A DNA stretch of 64,000 nt. Source: Labrys sp. WJW. GTDB lineage: Bacteria; Pseudomonadota; Alphaproteobacteria; Rhizobiales; Labraceae. The DNA lies in assembly GCF_001676615.1 (NCBI RefSeq), contig NZ_LYXZ01000016.1:62001-126000 (forward strand). The letters run 5' to 3'. Made by a program: the position numbers and the translations under genes. Below the pieces are notes generated by a model. It was not told the DNA's origin and ran no database searches. It saw only the letters and a program-made list of their open reading frames with translations. Of this stretch, positions 44,218 to 52,638 are shown piece after piece (the first letter of the stretch is position 1; the number at the start of each line of letters is the position of its first letter).

Positions 44218-45558
44218 ATGCGCTACCTACCCCTGACCGCCGATGATCGCGGCGCCATGCTGGCGAAGATCGGCGTCAACGGCATCGACGATCTCTTCGC
44301 CAGCGTCCCCGCCGACAAGCTCCTGAAAGCGCCGCCGGTGCTGCCGAACGCCAAGAGCGAAATGGCGGTCGAGAAGATCATGACCGCCTTCGCCTCGCGC
44401 AATGTCACGGCATCCTCGGTACCCTTCTTCGTCGGCGCCGGCGCCTACAAGCATCATGTGCCGGCAACCGTCGACCACCTGATCCAGCGCTCGGAATTCC
44501 TCACCTCCTACACGCCATACCAGCCGGAGATCGCGCAGGGCACGCTGCAATATCTCTACGAGTTCCAGACCCAGGTCGCGCTGCTGACCGGCATGGAAGT
44601 CGCCAATGCCTCGATGTATGACGGCTCGACCGGCACGGCCGAGGCCGTGCTGATGGCCCACCGCGTCACCCGCCGCTCCAAGGCGATCCTCTCCGGCGGC
44701 CTGCACCCCCATTACACCGATGTGGTGCATACCATCTCCAAGATGGCCGGCCATACCGAGGTGGCCATGCCCGCCGACGTCGACGGTAGCGAGGATCTGA
44801 TTGCGGGGATCGATGGTGAGACCTCCTGCGTCGTGGTGCAGAACCCTGATATCTTCGGCAATCTGCGCGATCTCACACCGATCGCGCAGGCCTGCCACAA
44901 GGCCGGCGCCCTCCTGATCGCGGTGTTCACCGAGGCCGTCTCGCTCGGCCTCATTAAATCGCCGGGCGAAATGGGTGCCGACATCGTGGTCGGCGAGGGG
45001 CAGTCCATCGGCAATGCCCTCAGCTATGGCGGACCCTATGTCGGCCTGTTCGCCACAAGGCAGAAATATGTGCGCCAGATGCCGGGGCGCCTGTGCGGGC
45101 AGACCGTGGACGCAGAGGGCCGACGCGGCTTCGTGCTGACGCTTTCCACCCGCGAGCAGCACATCCGCCGCGACAAGGCGACCTCGAACATCTGTACCAA
45201 TTCGGGCCTGTGCGTGCTGGCCTTCACCATTCACATGGCGCTGCTCGGCGAGAAGGGCCTGCGCAGGCTCGCCCGCGTCAACCATGCCAATGCGGTGAAG
45301 CTGGCCGACATGCTGGGCAAGGTGAAGGGGATCGAGATCATCCAGCAGAGCTTCTTCAACGAGTTCACCATCCGGGTATCAGGCAGTGCCGCCTCGCTAC
45401 TGGAGAAGCTGGCAGCCCGGGGTATTCTGGGCGGCGTGCCCTATTCGCGCCTGTCGCCCAATGCGGAGCTGAAGGATCTGTTGATCATCGCTTCCACCGA
45501 AGTGAACACCGACGAGGACCGCACCGCCCTCGTCAGCGCCCTGAAGGAGCTGGTCTGA
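44218..45558 (+). CDS. gcvPA: Glycine dehydrogenase (decarboxylating) subunit 1
   Basis: 446 residues corresponding to the N-terminal half of P protein. It shows [40 protein letters not shown] and [15 protein letters not shown], as in two-subunit P proteins. With the second subunit it decarboxylates glycine. It begins 3 bp after gcvH and its stop overlaps the next start (TGATG). Some alphaproteobacteria have a fused P protein; the split form is the variant here. Confidence 0.96.
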   Translation: MRYLPLTADDRGAMLAKIGVNGIDDLFASVPADKLLKAPPVLPNAKSEMAVEKIMTAFASRNVTASSVPFFVGAGAYKHHVPATVDHLIQRSEFLTSYTPYQPEIAQGTLQYLYEFQTQVALLTGMEVANASMYDGSTGTAEAVLMAHRVTRRSKAILSGGLHPHYTDVVHTISKMAGHTEVAMPADVDGSEDLIAGIDGETSCVVVQNPDIFGNLRDLTPIAQACHKAGALLIAVFTEAVSLGLIKSPGEMGADIVVGEGQSIGNALSYGGPYVGLFATRQKYVRQMPGRLCGQTVDAEGRRGFVLTLSTREQHIRRDKATSNICTNSGLCVLAFTIHMALLGEKGLRRLARVNHANAVKLADMLGKVKGIEIIQQSFFNEFTIRVSGSAASLLEKLAARGILGGVPYSRLSPNAELKDLLIIASTEVNTDEDRTALVSALKELV

Positions 45559-47123
45559 TGTTGAACCGTCAGGGGCGTCCCTCCTCCCCCGGCGAAGGCG
45601 CCGAGGCCTTCAACCCCACCTTCACCGGCAACCGCGCCCTCATCATCGAGGAAGCCCTGCTGTTCGAGATCGGCCGCACGGATGTGACCGGCGTCGACGT
45701 CGAGGAGGTCGAGGATTTCGAACCGAGGCTCGGTGCCTTCGAGCGCAAGGATCCGATCGGCCTGCCCGGCTTTGCCGAGCCGGAGGCGATGCGCCATTTC
45801 GTGCGCCTGAGCCAGAAGAATTTCGGCATCGATACCGGGCTTTTCCCGCTCGGCTCCTGTACCATGAAGCACAATCCGCGCCTCAACGAGAAGGTGGCGC
45901 GGCTGCCGGGCTTTGCCGACATTCACCCGCTGCAGCCGATTTCAACCGTGCCCGGCGCGCTGGCGGTGATCGATCATCTCGCCCATTACCTCAAGACCCT
46001 CACCGGCATGCCGGCGGTGGCGATGAGCCCGAAGGCCGGCGCGCATGGCGAGCTCTGCGGCATGATGGCGATCAAGGCCGCCATCGCGGCCAGGGGCGAA
46101 GGCGAGACCCGCAAGGTCGTGCTGGTGCCCGATTCGGCCCATGGCACCAATCCGGCCACCGCCGCCCTGATCGGCTTCACGGTGGAGTCCATCCCTGTGC
46201 GCGCGGACGGCACCGTCGATCCGGCGGAAATCAAGAAGGCCCTGGGCCCGCATGTCGCCGCGATCATGCTGACCAACCCCAACACCTGCGGCCTGTTCGA
46301 GCGCGACGTCAGCGCCATCGCCGACGTGGTGCACGAGGCGGGCGCCTATTTCTACTGCGACGGCGCCAATTTCAACGCCATTGTCGGCAAGGTCCGTCCC
46401 GGCGATCTCGGCATCGATGCCATGCACATCAACCTGCACAAGACCTTCTCGACGCCCCATGGCGGCGGTGGGCCGGGCGCGGGGCCGGTGGTGCTCTCCG
46501 AAAAGCTCGCGCCCTTCGCGCCCTTCCCCTATGTCGTCAATGCCCGCGTGCTGGTCGAACGGGCCGAAGAGGTGATGAATGGCGAGACGCCCTTCGGCCG
46601 CCTCACCGCCTTCCACGGCCAGATGGGCATGTTCACGCGGGCGCTGACCTACATGCTCTCCCATGGCACCGACGGCATGCGGCAGGCCTCGGAAGATGCG
46701 GTCCTTTCCGCCAACTATATCCGTGCCGGCCTGGCTGATCTGATGTCGGCCCCCTTCGGCGACCAGCCCTGCATGCATGAGGCGCTGTTCGACGACACCT
46801 GGCTGAAGGATACCGGCGTGACCACGCTCGATTTCGCCAAGGCGATGATCGACGAGGGCTATCATCCGATGACGATGTATTTCCCCCTCGTGGTGCACGG
46901 CGCCATGCTGATCGAGCCGACGGAGAGCGAATCCAAGGCCTCGCTCGATCTGTTCATCGCCGCGCTGCGCGACCTTGCCTTGTCAGCCAGGCGCGGCGAG
47001 ATCGAGCGCTTCTCCGGCGCCCCCTACCACGCCCCGCGCCGGCGCCTGGACGAAACCCGTGCCGCCCGCCAGCCCGTGCTGCGCTGGACGCAGCCCGAGC
47101 CCATCAAGGACGCGGCGGAATAG
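45558..47123 (+). CDS. gcvPB: Glycine dehydrogenase (decarboxylating) subunit 2
   Basis: 521 residues corresponding to the C-terminal half of P protein, carrying the PLP site. The Schiff-base lysine is Lys295 in INLHKTFSTPHGGGGPG. LGSCTMKHNPRLNE and DSAHGTNPATAALIGF are family blocks. The ATG at 45558 overlaps the gcvPA stop by one base, showing coupled translation for a 1:1 complex. A long frame extends upstream but overlaps gcvPA. It ends the gcv operon. Confidence 0.96.
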   Translation: MLNRQGRPSSPGEGAEAFNPTFTGNRALIIEEALLFEIGRTDVTGVDVEEVEDFEPRLGAFERKDPIGLPGFAEPEAMRHFVRLSQKNFGIDTGLFPLGSCTMKHNPRLNEKVARLPGFADIHPLQPISTVPGALAVIDHLAHYLKTLTGMPAVAMSPKAGAHGELCGMMAIKAAIAARGEGETRKVVLVPDSAHGTNPATAALIGFTVESIPVRADGTVDPAEIKKALGPHVAAIMLTNPNTCGLFERDVSAIADVVHEAGAYFYCDGANFNAIVGKVRPGDLGIDAMHINLHKTFSTPHGGGGPGAGPVVLSEKLAPFAPFPYVVNARVLVERAEEVMNGETPFGRLTAFHGQMGMFTRALTYMLSHGTDGMRQASEDAVLSANYIRAGLADLMSAPFGDQPCMHEALFDDTWLKDTGVTTLDFAKAMIDEGYHPMTMYFPLVVHGAMLIEPTESESKASLDLFIAALRDLALSARRGEIERFSGAPYHAPRRRLDETRAARQPVLRWTQPEPIKDAAE

Positions 47124-47135
47124 GAAACGATCATT

Positions 47136-47159
47136 CCCGCCGGACACAAGCCCGGCGGG
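47136..47159 (+). terminator. Hairpin after gcvPB, possible terminator
   Basis: CCCGCCGG and CCGGCGGG form an 8-bp GC stem with an 8-base loop, starting 12 bp after the gcvPB stop. There is no U-run afterwards, so it may be a weak or Rho-assisted terminator or a transcript-protecting stem. Confidence 0.5.
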
Positions 47160-47183
47160 GCTTGCACAGAGACCGAGCCAAGC

Positions 47184-47582
47184 ATGGGCTTTTTCCAGCT
47201 CTCCGTCGACCGCAATCTCGACACCGAGACGATCAGAAGCGCCATCCGGCACTATTTCGGGCCGGACCGGACGATCACCTATTTCGGTTCCAAGGACGAA
47301 ATGATCGAGAGCTGGGGTGCGAGTAGCAGCACCCCGCTCGACGTCCATGTCATCGTGGAAGCTCTGAGCGAAACCTATCCTCTCCTGCTCGAAGTCTGGC
47401 AACCCGGCCCGGACTCGCTCGAAGAGGAGCGACGCTTCGCGATCTATTTTTCGAAGGTAGCGGATTGCTACTCGATCATCACCGACGAGGAGTTGAACCC
47501 CTATAGCTGGTATTGCGTGCACCCATCGGGGAAGATTGAGACGATTTACCTCACCGACGCCGATATGGGCGTGGAGGAGTAA
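47184..47582 (+). CDS. Hypothetical protein
   Basis: 132 residues with no signal or membrane segment. It is acidic and aromatic (RHYFGPDRTITYFGSKDEMI, NPYSWYCVHPSG) and ends in DMGVEE. The size and composition resemble small orphan or immunity-like proteins, but no family is recognised. It is 60 bp after gcvPB, possibly on the same transcript, and is convergent with the membrane-protein gene at 47609. Confidence 0.65.
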   Translation: MGFFQLSVDRNLDTETIRSAIRHYFGPDRTITYFGSKDEMIESWGASSSTPLDVHVIVEALSETYPLLLEVWQPGPDSLEEERRFAIYFSKVADCYSIITDEELNPYSWYCVHPSGKIETIYLTDADMGVEE

Positions 47583-47608
47583 GTAACAGCAATTAAGCAA
47601 GGATGATG

Positions 47609-49093
47609 TTATCGTTTTGGCAAGAACGGATGCGGGTGCATGTAATAAACGCGTAAATCCTCCTTCATCAGCATAGCAGCCCATAGAATTGCAACCATAC
47701 AAAGCCCCCCTACTACGACTGCAAATGATCCAGTAAATGCCAAAATAATCGCGAGGGCCAATGCAAAAGGCAACAATATAATCATAGTATATTCTTCTTT
47801 TAAATTTATCTCAATACCCTTTCTAAATATATCTTTTAAAATAAACCGCGCCCTGATAAAACTTACGGCAAGCAATAAAATATTAATTACAGAAAGCCAC
47901 GGTAAGAAATCCAACAACGCATAATTCATATTATACAAAAATACAATTATCATGCCAATATTTATACTCAAAGCATCTAAGATAAAATCTTGAATTGCCG
48001 GTGAGATAACGACACCGAGAAACCCAACCTTCAGAGATTGCCCCTGCCCACTCATCGGCATCAATGCCGCAAACTCACGATCAGACGACTTATCCTGATT
48101 GAATTTCGAAACCATTTCGTCCTGATCTCGGCTTGATGAATTAAATATAGCGAGAAAGAACCAAAAAAAATTCGGAGACGGATTTAAATTGCCGGCAAGA
48201 AAATAGTCGAAACCAATCATTATACCTGCAATTAAGCCGACAACCACGAAACGGCGCCGCAGTCCAACCACTGCCTGTCGCCACCCAAAGCCAATGTTGA
48301 GGTTTCTCCATAAGAGACACCGCAGTGCTTCGACCGACGATACCGGCCCTTCTGGCGGAGTTACCGGCTCAAAGACAAAAGCAGAGCTACTCGGCATCGC
48401 TGGCTTGCGTTCAGTAGGCTGAGTTTGCACTAGCAGAGCTTTACTGACGGCCCCTATTGAAGTCTTAACTTTGTATCCAATTGGCTGCGAGGCGACAAGT
48501 CTTGGCAACTCGGTTGCGGGCCAGTAGAGATGCATGGCGATAGCAATCAGGCACAATGTCAGCATCAATACAGCCCATTCGAAAAAATGAGGAATCTCTG
48601 CCCGCCGCCCTGTTTCTTCAAGTACAAATAGTGCTGCAGCGAGGCCGACCAGAACACCTGCCTTCACCCTCGGTTGCATCTTCTTGTCGGAGCCAGTTCG
48701 TAACGCGACCAAGCCTCCCATGGCGAGGCAAGCCTGAATGGCGCAACAAACCAACCCTTCGGTCAAGGAACGTCGGCACAATCCAATGATCAAGGATGGC
48801 AGAGCGGTCTGGGCAGCCGCTGAAATAAGAAGTCCCTCGACGGCATAGCGGTCAAGGCGAGGAACGAGCAAGTCCTTTGCCGCCTCAACACGATGTCGGG
48901 CCACTTCCAAGGCATAGTACCAGCACGCTGCAGAAGAACCGAGATAGATGGGCATCACGCGCGTGTAAACTTGACCGTCGAGGCGCAGCAAAGGAGATAT
49001 GACGAGTAGCACCACAAACGAGAGCAGATAAGAAGCTGCGGCTGCAGGATCGCAACCCAACGTCAATTTCAGCCAGATCTGCTCCCGTTTCAT
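47609..49093 (-). CDS. ABC-2-type membrane protein partner of the YtrA-like operon
   Basis: 494 residues with roughly twelve hydrophobic segments in two groups, split by a polar stretch (about 205-265, PTERKPAMPSSSAFVFEPVT). It starts with an ATGA overlap after an ABC ATPase gene, so it is the likely membrane subunit of an exporter or permease. No conserved permease motif is recognised. The part coding for the C-terminal third (47609-48250) is clearly AT-richer than the rest of the window, with runs such as AAAAATACAATTATC. This suggests foreign origin or relaxed selection. Confidence 0.75.
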   Translation of the reverse strand: MKREQIWLKLTLGCDPAAAASYLLSFVVLLVISPLLRLDGQVYTRVMPIYLGSSAACWYYALEVARHRVEAAKDLLVPRLDRYAVEGLLISAAAQTALPSLIIGLCRRSLTEGLVCCAIQACLAMGGLVALRTGSDKKMQPRVKAGVLVGLAAALFVLEETGRRAEIPHFFEWAVLMLTLCLIAIAMHLYWPATELPRLVASQPIGYKVKTSIGAVSKALLVQTQPTERKPAMPSSSAFVFEPVTPPEGPVSSVEALRCLLWRNLNIGFGWRQAVVGLRRRFVVVGLIAGIMIGFDYFLAGNLNPSPNFFWFFLAIFNSSSRDQDEMVSKFNQDKSSDREFAALMPMSGQGQSLKVGFLGVVISPAIQDFILDALSINIGMIIVFLYNMNYALLDFLPWLSVINILLLAVSFIRARFILKDIFRKGIEINLKEEYTMIILLPFALALAIILAFTGSFAVVVGGLCMVAILWAAMLMKEDLRVYYMHPHPFLPKR

Positions 49094-49983
49094 TGCGCAA
49101 TCTCCACGAAGAGATCCTCGATGCCGAGCGTTCTGATCCCAGCCCGACGGGCGAAATCGGGCCAGTCTTCGGCGGGCGAGCGCCGAAGCACCAGCGAGAT
49201 GGCGCCATCAGCCAGAATTCGACGATGAAGCTCTCCTACAATGGAGCTTTCCGGCAGTGCATGGGACGGCACGACCACCTGGGCCACGCATTCCTTGAGA
49301 TCATCCGCCGGAGCATCCAGGATGACGCGTCCCTGATGCAGGAACAGGATACGCGAGGCCACGCGTTCGAGATCGGACACGATATGCGTCGAGAACAACA
49401 CGGTGGTTCCGCCTTCCCCGGCCCGGATCACGATGTCGCGTAAGAGCTCCCGGCGGACCGCAGGATCGAGCGCAGCGGCGGGCTCGTCCAGGACCAGGAG
49501 CTCGGGACGAATGGCCAGTGCGCGCACCAGTTCGACCTGTTGGCGTTCTCCCGGCGAAAGTGCCGAGAGATTGCGATCGATCGGGATCTGGGCGCGCTTG
49601 AGTGCCTCATTCACATAGTCTCGATCCAATCTCGGATAGAGTCGGGCGATGAAGTGCATCATCTGCTTGACCGACATCCATTCGAGTGCGGTCGGGGTCT
49701 GCGACACATAGGCCAGACGTTCCTTGACGCCGTCGCTCATGGTCAAGGCCGGTTCGTCGAAGACCCAGGCCGTGCCGGCCTCGACTTCGATCAGGCCGAG
49801 CAAAGCCCGGATCAGCGTCGATTTGCCGGCGCCGTTTCGACCGACGAGCCCGACGATCTCGCCGGGCTCTATGCGCACGCTGACATTGGTGAGGGCCTGA
49901 TGCGTACCGTAGACCTTACTGAGCCCAGCCGCGCGTATCGGCGTCGCTGCCGGAATCGATTGAGTCGACGCAAAATTCGTCAT
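49090..49983 (-). CDS. ABC transporter ATP-binding protein
   Basis: 297 residues. Walker A GRNGAGKST (about 48-56), Q-loop YVSQTPTALEWMSV, signature LSPGERQQVE, Walker B LLVLDEPAAALDP and H-loop FSTHIVSDLE are intact. The 80 C-terminal residues beyond the core (from about 215) resemble those of ABC-2 exporter ATPases. It overlaps both neighbours by 4 bp in the order GntR, ATPase, membrane protein, the layout of ytr/bcr-type operons that respond to cell-wall-active peptides. Confidence 0.92.
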   Translation of the reverse strand: MTNFASTQSIPAATPIRAAGLSKVYGTHQALTNVSVRIEPGEIVGLVGRNGAGKSTLIRALLGLIEVEAGTAWVFDEPALTMSDGVKERLAYVSQTPTALEWMSVKQMMHFIARLYPRLDRDYVNEALKRAQIPIDRNLSALSPGERQQVELVRALAIRPELLVLDEPAAALDPAVRRELLRDIVIRAGEGGTTVLFSTHIVSDLERVASRILFLHQGRVILDAPADDLKECVAQVVVPSHALPESSIVGELHRRILADGAISLVLRRSPAEDWPDFARRAGIRTLGIEDLFVEIAQ

Positions 49984-50369
49984 TCCTTCCCCTCCAGCAA
50001 GGCCGTCAGCCTGCGCAAGATGACGTCGTCGGGCAGTTCCAATTCACGCGCCTGACGCGCCAGTTCCACGAGATGAGGTTCGATCAGTGCGAGGCGCTGG
50101 TCGAGTGAGGCAGCGCGCCGGGACGACGTCGCGACGATCATGCCTCGTCCCTGCAGGCGTTCGAGGTGCCCTTCGGTTTCCAGCAGTGAATAGGCACGCG
50201 ACACCGTCATCGGATTGATCGCATGGAAGCCGGCCACCTCACGCACAGAGGGCAAAGACGCGCCCTTCTCCAACTGGCCGCTCACGATCATGCGGCGCAA
50301 TTGGCCGGCGATCTGTCGATAGATCGGCTCAGCCGCACCGGGCAGAATGGCGAATTCCGAAGCGTCCAT
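49980..50369 (-). CDS. GntR-family regulator, YtrA subfamily
   Basis: 129 residues: a winged helix-turn-helix (EPIYRQIAGQLRRMIVSGQL ... LPSVREVAGFHAINPMTVSRAY) with a short C-terminal helix for dimerisation rather than a ligand domain. This is the YtrA arrangement. The ATG at 50369 directly abuts a palindrome containing the predicted -10 box, so the mRNA may be leaderless; the frame runs 14 codons further upstream but would cross that palindrome. It heads the ABC operon and probably represses it. Confidence 0.9.
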   Translation of the reverse strand: MDASEFAILPGAAEPIYRQIAGQLRRMIVSGQLEKGASLPSVREVAGFHAINPMTVSRAYSLLETEGHLERLQGRGMIVATSSRRAASLDQRLALIEPHLVELARQARELELPDDVILRRLTALLEGKE

Positions 50370-50391
50370 GTGTATCAATATAGCAATACAC
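50370..50391 (-). promoter_or_regulatory. Operator and promoter of the YtrA-type operon
   Basis: Read on the minus strand, GTGTATTGCTATATTGATAC followed by AC is a palindrome with 6-bp arms GTGTAT/ATACAC and a TATA centre, like YtrA-family operators. It contains a -10-like TATATT; TTGCAT lies 16 bp upstream as a -35. The -10 ends only 7 bases before the ATG, which predicts a leaderless transcript. Confidence 0.65.
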
Positions 50392-50428
50392 CTGCGGTAT
50401 GCAATCGCCATGAAAAGGAACGGTGGCC

Positions 50429-50863
50429 TCAGCCCCTATTGTGCTCGCTCACCTTCACTCGCCCCGGCGCGAAATGGGCCTCCAGCACCGGCAGGGCCTG
50501 GCGGGGATCGCAGCGCCCGCACATGAAGATGTCGAGGGCGGCATAGCCGGTCTCGGGCCAGGTGTGGATGCTGATATGGGATTCGGCGAGCAGGGCGACG
50601 CCGGTGATGCCGCCTGTCTCGCCGAAGCCATGCAGCTTGACGCCGAGCACCGTGGCGCCGCAGGCGGTTGCGGCCTTGCGCAGGGCGCGTTCGATGCCCG
50701 CGGCATCGGTGAGGCCCTGGCAGTCCCAGAAGTCGATGAGCAGATGCAGGCCAGGCGCGAAGGCGCGGGCCTGGATGGGCGTAGCATCCGCCGGCGGAGC
50801 CGGCCCGGCTCTCGAGGTTTGCGCTTGCGCTGCCAATGGCTTTCCCTGATCTGCCCGCGCCAT
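50429..50863 (-). CDS. speD: S-adenosylmethionine decarboxylase proenzyme
   Basis: A 144-residue prokaryotic-type AdoMet decarboxylase. The self-cleavage site is the Glu-Ser bond in LAESHISIHTWPE; the new N-terminal residue becomes the pyruvoyl cofactor. HGFGETGG and the active-site Cys of DIFMCGRCDP are also present. It supplies decarboxylated AdoMet for aminopropyl transfer. The N-terminal ~35 residues (Ala/Pro-rich) are a lineage-specific extension. The ATG overlaps the stop of the FAD oxidoreductase (TGATG). Its partner aminopropyltransferase is two genes upstream. Confidence 0.94.
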   Translation of the reverse strand: MARADQGKPLAAQAQTSRAGPAPPADATPIQARAFAPGLHLLIDFWDCQGLTDAAGIERALRKAATACGATVLGVKLHGFGETGGITGVALLAESHISIHTWPETGYAALDIFMCGRCDPRQALPVLEAHFAPGRVKVSEHNRG

Positions 50864-52515
50864 CACAGCACCGTTTCGAAGGGATGGCCACTATAGGCCA
50901 TGGCCCTCTCCGCCGCACGCGCGCCATGCGTATAGGCTTCCTCGAAGATGGAGACGCCGCTCATGTCGGAATGGGCGGTGAAGACCGGCGGGCGCTGCTG
51001 CAGGCCGGCCCGCCGCTGAGTGCCCCAGATGAAGCCCGGCACAGGCCGGATCATGGCATGGCCCCAGACCCAGACATCAACCCGCTCGACATGACCTTCG
51101 AGCTCGGGATGCACGGCGAGGAGCTCTTTCAGGAAGATCGCCTGCCAGTCCGCCAGGGGACGGGCGAGCGCCTCGCGGCGGGCATCCTCGGGCGGCAGAT
51201 GGCTGATCGGCCAGTAATAGGTCAGCACCGTCCGCGTCGGGCGCATCTGCGTGATCTGATGGGTGGCGACGACATAGCCAAGCAAGGAACTGTCGAACAC
51301 GACATTGTCCCAGCTCAGATTGGCGCCGGTGCCGCCGGGCAGCCGGTCGAGCGTGATATTGGCGACTGCCCAGGGGGCATAGGAGAAACCGGCGGCAAGG
51401 CTCGGATCCCGGAGCAACCGTGCCGTGACGAAATGCGGCGTCGCCAGGATGGCCGCCTTGGCCTCGATGCGGAAAGCCTTGTCGGCGGCCGCGTCCCAGA
51501 CGTCGACGGTAACGCCATCACCCTTCGCCTCGACGGCATAAGCGAGCGATCGTGTCCGGATGCGGGGGCCGAGCGCGTCGGCAAGACGGCGCGCCAGATA
51601 GCCATTGCCCTCGGGCCAGGTGACCAGGCCCTGGTCCTCGGCATCGGCGCCGCGGCCGTTGCGGGCGGCGAAATAATGGATGCCGGCCCAGGCCGAGACG
51701 TCGCGCGAGCGCGTGCCGTAATCGTCGCGGCAGCAATAATCGACATACCAGGCCAATGACGGCGAGCGATAGCCCTCCCGCTCCATCCAGGCCGTCATGG
51801 TGAGGCCGTCGAGTGCCATCAGATCGTCGTCCTGGGAGCTCAGGTCGAGTGGAATGGCGAAGGCGCGCCGGCCGTCGCTGCCGATGCGCTGGCGAAACGC
51901 CTTCATCGCCGCAAAGAAGCGCTTGCCGTCGGCCTCCTCGTCGGCGTCGAGGCCGATGGAAGGCATCAGGCCCTCCTGCCAGCGCCCATAGCGATAGAGC
52001 CGCTCCGAGGGATCGGCGCAGAGGGCATATTCGTCATAGATGGCCGTGCCCTTGGCGTCGTAGCCGGTGATGACGCCGAAATCCTGGAACAGCGCCCTGA
52101 CAGCCCTGGCCTCCTCGGTGAGCAGCGGCACGTAGTGGGCGCCCCAGGGAAAGGCACAAACCTCGTTGCGGCCGCTGGAAGCATTGCCGCCGGGAGAAGC
52201 CTCCAGATCGAGCAGAAGGAAATCGTCATAGCCGGCCTTGGCAAGGCGATAGCCGGCGCCGAGGCCCGCTATGCCGCCGCCCACGATGAGGATGTCGGTT
52301 TTCAGGATCTCCCCTGGTATCGGGAAGCTGCCGGTCCGCAACCTGTGACCGATGCGGGAAGACGCACCCACCAGTTCCCCGGGCACGGAACCACCCTCGC
52401 CGCTTCCAGTCATCCCCTTGCCCGCCAGCAATTCCCCGCCGACCAGCCCGGCGCCGGCCAGGCCGAGCGAGGCCGCCCCCAAGGCGAGGAATTGCTTGCG
52501 GCTGATCCGGGTCAT
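50863..52515 (-). CDS. Exported FAD-dependent amine-oxidase-like oxidoreductase
   Basis: 550 residues. The N-terminus has a Tat-like export signal (RISRKQFLALGAASLGLAGA), with SRK in place of the usual RR. The FAD-binding dinucleotide motif is ILIVGGGIAGLGAGYRLAKA near residue 75. The architecture is that of the flavin amine oxidase/protoporphyrinogen oxidase group; conserved blocks include NASSGRNEVCAFPWGAHYVP. Between the aminopropyltransferase and AdoMet decarboxylase genes, it might oxidise a polyamine or polyamine conjugate. The substrate is unproven. Confidence 0.82.
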   Translation of the reverse strand: MTRISRKQFLALGAASLGLAGAGLVGGELLAGKGMTGSGEGGSVPGELVGASSRIGHRLRTGSFPIPGEILKTDILIVGGGIAGLGAGYRLAKAGYDDFLLLDLEASPGGNASSGRNEVCAFPWGAHYVPLLTEEARAVRALFQDFGVITGYDAKGTAIYDEYALCADPSERLYRYGRWQEGLMPSIGLDADEEADGKRFFAAMKAFRQRIGSDGRRAFAIPLDLSSQDDDLMALDGLTMTAWMEREGYRSPSLAWYVDYCCRDDYGTRSRDVSAWAGIHYFAARNGRGADAEDQGLVTWPEGNGYLARRLADALGPRIRTRSLAYAVEAKGDGVTVDVWDAAADKAFRIEAKAAILATPHFVTARLLRDPSLAAGFSYAPWAVANITLDRLPGGTGANLSWDNVVFDSSLLGYVVATHQITQMRPTRTVLTYYWPISHLPPEDARREALARPLADWQAIFLKELLAVHPELEGHVERVDVWVWGHAMIRPVPGFIWGTQRRAGLQQRPPVFTAHSDMSGVSIFEEAYTHGARAAERAMAYSGHPFETVL

Positions 52516-52536
52516 GGTGAAGGCCGCCCTGAAAAC

Positions 52537-52613
52537 GTCATTACGAGCGCAGCGAAGCGATCCAATCCGTTGGGCGGGGCAGAGCTGGATTGCTTCGCTG
52601 CGCTCGCAATGAC
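52537..52613. repeat. Palindromic repeat family A, copy 2
   Basis: GTCATTACGAGCGCAGCG / CGCTGCGCTCGCAATGAC arms with inner AAGCGATCC / GGATTGCTT. It lies between the aminopropyltransferase and FAD-oxidoreductase genes, in the same family as the elements at 29432 and 54198. Confidence 0.9.
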
Positions 52614-52638
52614 GGCCGGCAGGGTCGAAGCTGAATAT

